Of a stretch of DNA of 64,000 nt, positions 35,501-40,824 are shown piece after piece. Position 1 is the first letter of the stretch. Every line of letters starts with the position of its first letter. This DNA is from Scandinavium sp036495715 (GTDB lineage Bacteria; Pseudomonadota; Gammaproteobacteria; Enterobacterales; Enterobacteriaceae), in NCBI GenBank assembly GCA_036495715.1, contig DASXML010000020.1, forward strand, positions 8,818-72,817, given 5' to 3'. The translations under genes were made by a program, and so were the position numbers. The notes under the pieces are model-generated. The model did no database searches, was not told where the DNA came from, and saw nothing but the letters and a program-made list of their open reading frames with translations.

Positions 35501-38044
35501 CTGCGTGCCTGTGGCGTTAACGACCAGGTCAGATGGCGCATCCGGCGGGGTGATATCTGGGGCCACGACGCTTGCCGGAAGGCTCTGGTTGTGGGCGGCA
35601 TCGGTGGCGGTTGCCAACAGTCCCTGACCGTTGAGCTGCGGGTCAGTCAGGGTAGCAATAAAGCTACCGCTGCTGTTAGTAATGCCTGTTCCCAGCACAT
35701 TGCCGTTGCCGTCGGTGATGGTAATGGTGCTGTTGGGTTCAGCCTGACCGGTGACGTGCAGACCATCCGGTGTGACTGTCAAATCGGTCGGTGCATTCGG
35801 CGCGGTAGTATCCGGCGCGATGACGTTTTCAGGAACACCGATGTTTGCCGCTCTGTCAGTCACGCTGACCGTCAGTGATTCACCGTTGGTTTTCGGTGAA
35901 CTCAGCGTGATAGAGAAATGACCGCTCTGATCGGCGGTTCCGGTGCCGAGCTGGGTGCCGAAACTGTCTTTTACCACCACAGTGCTGCCCGCTTCGGTGG
36001 TCCCGGTCAGCGTTTGCCCCTGATCGACAACCGCAAGATTGCTCAGGGTTGGAATTTGCGTATCGACATCTATGGTGAACGAACCTGAAGGGGCGCTGGT
36101 GCCCGCACTGTTGGTTGCGGTGGCGGTAAAGACATGGTCACCATCCATCACCGTCGGCGTAAAGGTCCAGTTACCGTTGATATCGGCAAGAACTGGCGGG
36201 ATCAGTGGGATGCCGTTATCGCTGACAGTAACGATCGCTCCGGGTTCGGCAGTACCGTGGATCGTCGGCGTATTGTCGTTGGTGATGCCGCCGCTGGCGA
36301 CGTTCCCGGTGACTGGGGTGACATCATCGGCAACGCTGACGATGATCGGCTGGACGGGGAAGCCGGAATCGGAAGCGGTGAAATCAGTGGGCTGGCCAAC
36401 GTTACCCGCGGCGTCCTGAATACGGGCTTCCAGACTCTGGCCCTGGGTTTGTGCCGGGTTGAGCGTGACGGTGAAATCACCGTTGCTGCTGACAACGGCA
36501 GTGCCGAGCAGCATATTATTGCCGTCATAAATCGACACCGTGCTACCGGCTTCGGCCGTGCCGCTGACGGCCGCACCGTTCACTGCAATGTCGGTAATGA
36601 TGGCCGGATCGGGAGGCGTGGTATCGACGGTGAATGTTGGGGCGGTGGTTGCGGTGCTGACGTTTCCAGCCAGGTCTGTTTGAGTAATGGTGATGGTGTG
36701 CGGGCCGTCACCCAGCGCCTGAGAAGGGGTAAAGCTCCAGTTTCCGCTTGAATCGACGATTGTAGTGCCGATTTTGGTTTGCCCGTCGTAAAGGGTAACG
36801 GTGTCGCCAGCTTCACCTGTGCCGTTGAACGTCGGTTTGGCATCATCGGTGACCGAACCGCTGTGCAGCGCTCCGACGATGGAGCCTACGTCGTCAGTCA
36901 CCGCTGAAAGTTGAGGGGCGTCTGGTACCGTGGTATCGACGGTAATCGAAAAGTGTGTGGATTCTGCGCTATGGCCTTTCAGGTTGAAAGAGATGGCGGT
37001 GAAAGAATAGCTGCCGTCAGCCAGCGCAGAGCTGATGGAAAAACTCCATGTGCCATCGTTGCCAACGACCGCTGTGCCAATCTGGTGGCCATTTTCAAAA
37101 ATATGCACCGTACTGCCCGCAGTACCTGTGCCTTTCAACACCGGCGTGTTGTCGTTGGTAATTTGATTATTGCCGATGGTGGTTGGCGTTGAGCTGTGAT
37201 CGTCAACGGCGCTGAGGATAACCGGGGTGTCAGGAAGATCGACATTCGGGGCCGTCACTTCAGCGGATGGGCCATGGTTGCCTGCTTGATCGGTGGCGCT
37301 GACGGTCAGATGCTCTCCACTCAGCTGTGGCGTATCGAGTGTAATGCTAAAATGCCCGGAACTGTCTGCGGTGCCTTTGCCAATGACGGTCCCATCAGGG
37401 CCTTTAACTTCAACGGCGCTGCCGGGTTCCGCTTTACCGGTCAGCGTGGTGCCGTCCGGGGAAACGGCCAGATTAGTCGGTGCCGTTGGTGGCGTGGTGT
37501 CTGGATCGCCGTTGCCATTGCCATTTCCGTTGTTACCGTTTCCATTTCCGTTATTGCCATTGCCGTTATTGCCATTCCCATTGTTGCCGTTTCCGGAATT
37601 ATGGTCGGAACCGCCACCACCTCCGCCGCCACCGCCACCTGCCGCGATACCGATACCCGCGGCAACGGCAACACCACCCAGCACCCATGGCCAAATTGCA
37701 CCGCCATCGGAATGGCCTTCGGCAACCATAAACGCATCAAGATTATCGATTTGCTGGAAATGGAAACCGCTGGCGGTGTCCTGTACCCACCACAGCGCGC
37801 CGTGGCTGTCGACCAGCACTAACTGGTTAGCGCCTTCCGGGTACGTGACGTAAAAATTATGAATGGAAAGGGTTTCGCCCGAATGGAGCTTAATGACCAT
37901 GTCCTGGCCGGAGCGTGTGATAGAGGCGATATCCGAGCGTTCAAGTTGAAGCTTCACAACGGATGGGGCAGTGAGTGTGGCTTCAGACGCTGCAACATTG
38001 CTGGTGACGCCAGTCAATTCGGAAACAATAGAAATAGGACCCAT
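26594..38044 (-). CDS. bapA: Giant BapA-like surface adhesin, type I secreted
   Basis: About 3816 aa. Residues 1-110 form a BapA prefix-like domain, followed by a hydrophobic Gly/Ala segment (WPWVLGGVAVAAGIGIAAGG), a poly-Gly run and a GNGNN linker (to about 180). Next come 28 Ig-like modules of about 98 aa, each with a motif like SGTAEAGSTV and most ending TATDAAGN. Then follow three VCBS-type modules (GTLTIDAHGNYTYTL) separated by beta domains, and a C-terminal type I secretion signal with one RTX-like GGNGND. The ATG at 38044 has GGAG 8 bp upstream; an in-frame TTG at 38092 is less likely. Salmonella BapA, at the same locus, promotes biofilm. Confidence 0.95.
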   Translation of the reverse strand: MGPISIVSELTGVTSNVAASEATLTAPSVVKLQLERSDIASITRSGQDMVIKLHSGETLSIHNFYVTYPEGANQLVLVDSHGALWWVQDTASGFHFQQIDNLDAFMVAEGHSDGGAIWPWVLGGVAVAAGIGIAAGGGGGGGGGGSDHNSGNGNNGNGNNGNGNNGNGNGNNGNGNGNGDPDTTPPTAPTNLAVSPDGTTLTGKAEPGSAVEVKGPDGTVIGKGTADSSGHFSITLDTPQLSGEHLTVSATDQAGNHGPSAEVTAPNVDLPDTPVILSAVDDHSSTPTTIGNNQITNDNTPVLKGTGTAGSTVHIFENGHQIGTAVVGNDGTWSFSISSALADGSYSFTAISFNLKGHSAESTHFSITVDTTVPDAPQLSAVTDDVGSIVGALHSGSVTDDAKPTFNGTGEAGDTVTLYDGQTKIGTTIVDSSGNWSFTPSQALGDGPHTITITQTDLAGNVSTATTAPTFTVDTTPPDPAIITDIAVNGAAVSGTAEAGSTVSIYDGNNMLLGTAVVSSNGDFTVTLNPAQTQGQSLEARIQDAAGNVGQPTDFTASDSGFPVQPIIVSVADDVTPVTGNVASGGITNDNTPTIHGTAEPGAIVTVSDNGIPLIPPVLADINGNWTFTPTVMDGDHVFTATATNSAGTSAPSGSFTIDVDTQIPTLSNLAVVDQGQTLTGTTEAGSTVVVKDSFGTQLGTGTADQSGHFSITLSSPKTNGESLTVSVTDRAANIGVPENVIAPDTTAPNAPTDLTVTPDGLHVTGQAEPNSTITITDGNGNVLGTGITNSSGSFIATLTDPQLNGQGLLATATDAAHNQSLPASVVAPDITPPDAPSDLVVNATGTQMTGNAEAGSTVTVKDPDGTVVATGKADSSGHFTVTLSPAQDNGEHLAVTATDLANNTSLPGYVDAPDITPPEVPVILDVQDDIPGIIGTVISGDTTNDSQPTLSGTAEVGSTVKVYENGNLLGTATLDGSGNWNFTPGSPLSEGSHQFTVTSTDAGGNTSTSAPWNILVDTVAPQVPTITLVNDDMVGITGPVANAGLTNDSTPTVSGTGQPGSIVHLFDNDVFVANITVTPSGTWSYTFPADGALVGTSHSLTVNASDAYGNTSGDSSAWTFTLDTTPPAVPGLTLATSGNVTLDPDALTNETKPHMSGTGDAGSVITIYDNGTEIGQVTVGPLGTWTFTPPLALGDGLHTFTASATDPAGNVSANASFALNVDATAPDAPHIISATVEGSSGDVLLANGSITNEPEPLLSGNSEANATITLYNNGVQLAIVHADSLGTWSYQPGTALAEGLHVITATATDAAGNTSPISRGFSIDIDITAPNTPAAPLVTDNVMPVVGNVVDGGATNDTTPTFSGTGEVGSTITVYNGAAILGTATVNESGNWTFTPPTALPVTSYAITTTETDVAGNTSLHSPAVNFTIDTTPPLDPVISYAEDDTGPFIPLVLTNGTTVDNTPILHGTAEIGSTVTIFNGSSIVGTATADGSGNWSLALSTLPDNTYTFTAIATDKAGNPSGSSASFTLTVDTAVLLPPVVEHIVDNVGVIQGDLTTGMYTDDKTLTFSGTAQNGTTVNIYDHGVLFGTATVANGQWSFTNTTDLTETQHSFTFTSEDTGTGEETLQGTPIIINSDYTPPADPTALVTSNDGTTVTGLAEGNSTVIIKDAGGNVLGQGSADALGNFSVSLSPAQTGGQTLTAIDQDRAGNQSDGVNFGASTSGLPDVPSITQILDNVGTVTGPVAPGGSTDDTTPTLSGKADANATVHIFIDGSAIAAGNVVADGSGNWSFTTPALGEGLHSFTVSATNAMGTGALSAPTAITVDLSAPSSPIILNAYDDVPADIGTLGSGQLTNDARPTLNGTSEANATITIFDNGVKIGTAQANGSGAWSFTPSSDLGSISHVFTATATDAAGNASGSQGSFTLNIDAIAPNAPVITSVANDNGSQPVNINPSQATNDTTPLLSGSGEIGSTITVYDNGNLLGTANVGSGGTWTFPVATALTDGPHSFTVTATDAAGNTSSPSTAFPIVIDTVLPAVPTLLSVVDDQPGITGALVNGQLTNDNTPTLSGRGEVGATVNVYSDGALIGSATVDGGGVWTVTPTTPLTDGPHVLTVSQTDPAGNVSASTNGFTVNVDATAPGVPLITSVADNTAPVIGVVPNGGSTNETHPAISGTGEIGSTITLYNGSTVLGTTSVNGSGNWTFTPTTALTSGTWNITATATDAAGNTGPLSDVRSFTVDTLAPTLPTITTVFDDQGTVTGNLVSGAVTDDTQPAVSGSSEANATVKIYDNGSLVATVTANGSGAWNWTPGAALAQGNHILTVTATDAAGNVSPTSNSFTFVVDSQAPLAPVITALADDVTPVVGPIVVGQTTNDNTPTLTGTAEVGATVNIYDGTTLVATTTADVLGNWIVTTSTLGDGPHSLTATATDAAGNVGPSSAGFAITIDTVAPVMPILLAVTDDVTGGAFGALTTGQLTNDNKPTLTGTAEAGSTVSVYDGSTLLGTTVATGGNWSFTPATGLSDGSHTLTVTATDAAGNVSPATGNFVVVVDATAPVMPVITLINDDVPNIVGAVGNGQSTNDAQPTLNGTAEANSTVQIYDNGALVTTVTASAAGTWTWTPPAALAEGNHSYTVTATDAAGNLSATSTAAAIVVDTVAPGAVANLATNATGTRITGTAEANSTVTITSSTGTVLGTATADGTGAFTVTISPAQTNGQGLLAFAQDRAGNVGISTPFTAPDTRVPDAPTITSVVDDVQSYTGTLTNGQLTNDPTPTLSGLAQANATVNVYNNGVLLGTTTANGSGVWNFTPGGNLTEGNHAFTATATNANGTGAASSSISVIVDTTAPNTPTINISADGSTLSGVAEANSTVTITLPGGGGTLTTTAGSNGAWTLTLPVREIEGQTLSATATDVAGNTSGSASVIAPNLPLSASDNVTSLALTSTATTSTQHYSDYGLLLVGALGNVASVLGSTTAQVQFTIAAGGSGDISIDAAATGIVLSLLSTQEIVVQKYDSASGSWTSFIDTSAGNFASLLTLTGSGVTMNLTGLTGGQYRVLTYNSSLLATGSYTSLDVDVHQTSAGTVSGPTSETGNVILDIDPVNGEDNAPTGTLVTQITNANGVVTTVGAGGADIAGLYGTLHINQDGSYTYTLTNTSAAVIGHKESFTYTITDNGVSDSAQLIVTLGPVPAASTVVTADDSASIVFNTDVSAINNGASSQSGFTVVGVGLGNVLSLDVLANMSNPIIYDVQDGSTRTLTLQSSVGGVALASTFDLYIYRFNDATQQYEQYQVQKGWLNAPLLGGQSSQLTLTLPGGEYVFLLNTASGVTALTGYTLNILQDHTYAVDSIAAATSGNVLSNDVLPSGALLTEVNGVAVAATGTTTINGQYGTLTIDAHGNYTYTLKSGVGADGINTPDSFIYTVKAANGDTDSASLNITPTPHALDAVNDTSAVMAVTTVQDTTAYSDTSVGSANWTNPLLGTGSGSGSGAFTVDANTLLHNGVLHFAITSALAIAGLTGTWSITQSGTVVQHGTFSGSDTDISIADLGAGNYTLNFTGTTSGLGLLGSYTVTPSVTGTTYHLDAFDTSSSSVTGNIFDGTDASGALDQLSTVHTTLTVNGFGGSTATLNPTGSTSSATIQGHYGTLTMNLDGSYTYALKAGVSVASMTSQETFTYTLNDQNGHTDTATLTINMNPQMASSAQHDVINGSAYGDTVIYHLLNSTDATGGNGNDEWTNFNLAQGDKIDLRELLTGWDHQASTLGNFVQVSTSGTNTVISIDRDGTGSTYHSTPLITLDNVQTTLTELIQQNHIITG
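29255..37500 (-). repeat. 28 tandem Ig-like coding repeats (about 295 bp each)
   Basis: I counted 28 copies of a motif of the form (L/V/F)xGxxExxxxVxI(Y/K)D in order along the protein, spaced about 98 codons. About two thirds are full modules containing a DDxxxxxGxxxxGxxTND linker; the rest are shorter modules without it. DNA such as CCCGCCGCATCGGTGGCGGT recurs, so copy number may change by recombination or collapse in short-read assembly. Confidence 0.85.
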
Positions 38045-38291
38045 GGTTATCACTCCATTCGAAGTAGAGGGTGTTACCGTTTTTGCGAGCAAGGTTAAAT
38101 CGTCACACGATAAAATGTATTCCTGCTGTTAATGCCTTAAATGGATTGACCCTTATCTTAAATTTTTCGCGAGCAAGTCCGTTGCTACTCAAAGCAGTCA
38201 ATAAATAATATGTGTGCAGGTTTATGTATGAATTATCTTGAGACGAAAACCCCTGTTTTTTATCGGCTTAATTTTGCTGCGTGCTGATCAT

Positions 38292-38320
38292 GATATAGAC
38301 AGGAACGAAAGAATGCGCAA
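38292..38320 (-). promoter_or_regulatory. Candidate proximal promoter of bapA
   Basis: TTGCGC and TATATC are 17 bp apart on the minus strand, about 240 bp before the bapA ATG. Confidence 0.45.
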
Positions 38321-38489
38321 ATTAAGCAAGGGTTAACTGTGCGTTAGCAAAAGTGAATTTTTAGTCCTTATGAGATGAAGTCATCTGACCTGTTAGGGGG
38401 GGCTGGAGGCGATGATATGAAGTGGTTTAGGTTTAATGCATTGATCTGTAGAGAATACTGCTGACAAAAATAAAATCGCATCAACAGGG

Positions 38490-38518
38490 ATAATATTGAG
38501 AATGATTACCATCGCTAA
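38490..38518 (-). promoter_or_regulatory. Candidate distal promoter with Fur box facing bapA
   Basis: TTAGCG and TATTAT are 17 bp apart on the minus strand. The spacer holds TGAGAATGATTACCA (38497-38511, plus strand), which matches the 7-1-7 Fur consensus TGATAAT-N-ATTATCA at 12 of 14 places. Such overlap is the classical layout for iron-dependent repression. The target would be bapA (about 440 bp downstream) or an unrecognised small RNA. Confidence 0.55.
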
Positions 38519-38768
38519 TGTTTTGCACTCAAAGACTCTGTGATAAATATCCCGCTTTTCTTTTAAAAATTCCCGCCTTATGCGATCCCTGTCCCTTTAT
38601 GCTATACCGGAAATAATAACATCAAATAAGTAAGGTTCTTGGCTACATGATATATCTTATCGTTTTGAATAAATGCGCAGGCTGGAAATTATTAACGTTG
38701 AGTAAAAGCATTCAGACGTTATTTTAATGCGATTGAAGAGAAGGTCGAAGGGGGAATCGTCAAAGGGG

Positions 38769-38800
38769 GTCCCGACAGTATAATTTACTTTTGCCGGGAC
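38769..38800 (-). terminator. Weak hairpin after smpB
   Basis: GTCCCG and CGGGAC pair around a 20-nt AT-rich loop just after the smpB stop, without a T-run. Confidence 0.4.
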
Positions 38801-38820
38801 AGTTTCAGATGAAAGGAGAT

Positions 38821-39303
38821 TTAGCGGCCCGCATTTTTCATGATGCGAGCTTTATCACGCGCCCATTCCTGTTCTTTCAGGTCGGAGCGTTTGTCGTGCT
38901 GTTTCTTACCTTTCGCCACACCAATCTTCACTTTACACCAAGCGTTCTTCCAGTACAGGGAGAGTGCAACCACGGTGTAACCGTCACGATTAATCAGGCC
39001 GTAAAGCGTGTCAAGTTCGCGCTGTTTCAACAGCAATTTACGTGTGCGGATGGGGTCGCAAACGTAATGGCTTGATGCAACGGCCAGCGGTGTGAAATTG
39101 GCACCAAACAAGAACGCTTCGCCATCAATCAGAATGACGTAGCTATCGCTGATGTTGGCTTTGCCTGCACGCAGGGATTTCACTTCCCAGCCTTGCAGTG
39201 ACAGGCCCGCTTCATATTCATCTTCGATAAAATATTCGTGACGGGCGCGTTTATTCATCGCGATGGTGGCAGATCCAGGTTTGTGGGCTTTTTTCTTAGT
39301 CAT
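38821..39303 (-). CDS. smpB: SsrA-binding protein SmpB
   Basis: A 160-aa partner of tmRNA that fits it into stalled ribosomes. The OB-fold core (RHEYFIEDEYEAGLSLQGWE, VKSLRAGKANISDSYV) and the basic C-terminal tail (KKQHDKRSDLKEQEWARDKA) that enters the mRNA channel are complete. Divergent from ratA. Confidence 0.98.
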   Translation of the reverse strand: MTKKKAHKPGSATIAMNKRARHEYFIEDEYEAGLSLQGWEVKSLRAGKANISDSYVILIDGEAFLFGANFTPLAVASSHYVCDPIRTRKLLLKQRELDTLYGLINRDGYTVVALSLYWKNAWCKVKIGVAKGKKQHDKRSDLKEQEWARDKARIMKNAGR

Positions 39304-39449
39304 AGTGTCCTGAAGTCATCTTTTCTGTACATTGCCTCAATCCTCCCGCGAGGCGCAATTCGGTATCTTAGCACGAGTTGCGGCACAGCGTTTTTTTTAA
39401 CAGGGGATAAATGATATTATTTGCCCCATGACAGTGAGTGGAAATTGCT

Positions 39450-39887
39450 ATGCCTCAGATTAGTCGTACTGCATTGGTGCCGTACAGCGCGCAACAGATG
39501 TACCAACTCGTAAATGATGTGGATGCCTATCCAGATTTCATACCCGGCTGCACCGGTAGCCGTGTGCTGGAAGCCGGGCCTTCACAAATGACGGCGGCGG
39601 TTGATGTCTCCAAAGCGGGGATCAGCAAAACCTTTACAACTCGAAATACGCTGACCGATAACCAAAGCATCCTGATGCATCTGGTGGACGGACCGTTCAA
39701 GAAATTGATCGGCGGGTGGAAGTTCACTCCGTTAAGCCAGGATGCCTGCAAAATTGAATTCCATCTGGATTTCGAGTTCACCAATAAGCTTATCGAAATG
39801 GCGTTTGGGCGAATCTTTAAAGAGCTGGCGTCGAACATGGTGCAAGCGTTCACAGTGCGTGCCAAAGAGGTTTACAGTGTCGGCTAA
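39450..39887 (+). CDS. ratA: RatA, START/coenzyme Q-binding family protein
   Basis: A 145-residue single-domain SRPBCC protein (MPQISRTALVPYSAQQMYQL, VDGPFKKLIGGWKF). E. coli RatA was reported as a toxin that blocks 70S assembly, yet homologues such as human COQ10 bind ubiquinone, so the name may mislead. The start at 39450 is preferred: the upstream ATG at 39411, which corresponds to the longer E. coli annotation, meets TGA after six codons in this genome. ratB overlaps its end. Confidence 0.93.
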   Translation: MPQISRTALVPYSAQQMYQLVNDVDAYPDFIPGCTGSRVLEAGPSQMTAAVDVSKAGISKTFTTRNTLTDNQSILMHLVDGPFKKLIGGWKFTPLSQDACKIEFHLDFEFTNKLIEMAFGRIFKELASNMVQAFTVRAKEVYSVG

Positions 39888-40164
39888 GATAACGGTGGAG
39901 GTGGTTTACGCTTTGCCGGAAAAACAGTATCTGCAAAAAGTGATGCTTGATGAAGGTGCTACCGTTGAACAGGCGGTTGTCGCCAGCTGTTTAATGAGGT
40001 TGCGCCCGGAGATCTCTCTCAGTAGCAATAAAGTTGGGATCTGGAGCAGGGCGGTGAAACTGAAGGACGAAGTGCATGATGGCGATAGAGTTGAAATTTA
40101 TCGCCCCTTGATTGCTGATCCTAAAGCGTTACGCCGGCAGCGGGCAGAGAAGGCTGGAAAATAA
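39877..40164 (+). CDS. ratB: RatB, RnfH-like ubiquitin-fold protein
   Basis: A 95-residue protein of the RnfH/UPF0125 family with a beta-grasp fold (ITVEVVYALPEKQYLQKVML, VEIYRPLIADPKALRRQR). The role is unknown. I choose the GTG at 39877: GAGG is 6 bp upstream, and the product then equals E. coli RatB in length. It overlaps the ratA stop by 11 bp, so the two are coupled. Confidence 0.92.
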   Translation: MSAKITVEVVYALPEKQYLQKVMLDEGATVEQAVVASCLMRLRPEISLSSNKVGIWSRAVKLKDEVHDGDRVEIYRPLIADPKALRRQRAEKAGK

Positions 40165-40189
40165 AAAAGCGCTCAATGAGCGCTTTTTT
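40164..40189. terminator. Bidirectional terminator ratB / bamE
   Basis: AAAAAGCGCTC and GAGCGCTTTTT form a stem of 11 bp with A and T tracts on both sides, between convergent genes. Confidence 0.92.
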
Positions 40190-40205
40190 TACGTCTGTAC
40201 AAGGC

Positions 40206-40550
40206 TTAGTTGTTGCCTGTCAGCGCGGGTTTGTTGTCGATGTTGGTCAACACGCCGCTGCTGTTGAAGGTCAACGTCAGCGTCTGCTGGGTCACTTTCT
40301 CATGGCCCGGTTCCTGACGGAAGACGTAGAACCAGGTGTTGGTCCCAAATGGGTCAGACATCATTGGGGTTCCGAGGGCATAAGCAACCTGCTGTTGTGT
40401 CATGCCGACACGAATTTTTGCGATGTCATTAGGTGCCAGATAGTTACCTTGGTTGATGTCAGGACGGTAAACCACTCGCTCCAGAGTGGAACAGCCTGCG
40501 GTCAACATCAGAAGAACCGCTGCGGCAGCAGTCAGCATTTTACAGCGCAT
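40206..40550 (-). CDS. bamE: Outer-membrane assembly lipoprotein BamE
   Basis: Small lipoprotein of the BAM complex, which inserts beta-barrel proteins. The 114-aa precursor has a lipobox LLMLTAGC and the SmpA/OmlA fold (RVGMTQQQVAYALGTPMMSD, TWFYVFRQEPG). The start at 40550 matches E. coli; an in-frame upstream codon at 40586 is unlikely. It keeps its place next to ratB and recN. Confidence 0.96.
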   Translation of the reverse strand: MRCKMLTAAAAVLLMLTAGCSTLERVVYRPDINQGNYLAPNDIAKIRVGMTQQQVAYALGTPMMSDPFGTNTWFYVFRQEPGHEKVTQQTLTLTFNSSGVLTNIDNKPALTGNN

Positions 40551-40643
40551 AGTGATTTCATTCCTTTTCGGGCCCGAGCAGTTCACGGCTCAATTGTATT
40601 ATGCCGATGATAATAGACCTTTCATCACATTAAAACCCTTATG

Positions 40644-40762
40644 CTCGTCGTACTTCAAGTTGCAGGTGTGTTGACTGCGGTTATTCACCCCAGTCACTTA
40701 CTGATGTAAGCTCCCGGGGATTCATCACCTTGTCGCCTTCCTGTGCCTGGAAATCTAACGAG
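40644..40762. repeat. ERIC (enterobacterial repetitive intergenic consensus) element
   Basis: About 120 bp between recN and bamE with the ERIC core: CCCCAGTCACTTACTGATG then ATGTAAGCTCCCGGGGATTC, matching the widely used ERIC primer sequences. The outer parts pair as partial inverted repeats (CTCGT...ACGAG). ERICs are non-coding palindromic elements that are transcribed with neighbours and can affect mRNA stability. Confidence 0.88.
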
Positions 40763-40824
40763 TATCGATTCTGATCTGTCGGCGTTTTTTGTTGTGAACT
40801 CAGACCCTGGGATTGTGAAAAAGT

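Larger units (their letters stand above)
38045..38820. other. Long upstream region of the adhesin gene (no gene)
   Basis: This 776-bp AT-rich gap between bapA and smpB contains two candidate promoters facing bapA (38292-38320 and 38490-38518), a Fur-box match, and a hairpin after smpB. The only minus-strand ORF near the distal promoter (38 codons) lacks a ribosome site. The size suggests complex control of the adhesin or a long 5' untranslated RNA. Confidence 0.65.

Noticed and set aside
29255..37500. Regular repeats that might suggest a CRISPR or satellite array
   Set aside because: The period is about 295 bp, in frame, and degenerate; it encodes protein modules. No 24-40 bp exact repeats with unique spacers are seen.
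27443..37822. Many long plus-strand ORFs (up to 367 codons) opposite the adhesin gene
   Set aside because: They mirror the repetitive coding of bapA on the other strand, have no ribosome sites or recognisable domains, and change frame from repeat to repeat.
38370..38489. 38-codon ORF on the minus strand downstream of the Fur-linked promoter
   Set aside because: It has no ribosome binding site and a Pro/Ser-rich, unremarkable sequence; chance ORF is more likely.
21181..39303. Prophage or integrative element around ssrA/smpB
   Set aside because: No integrase, transposase, attachment repeats or phage structural genes are visible; only the adhesin/secretion genes occupy the region.
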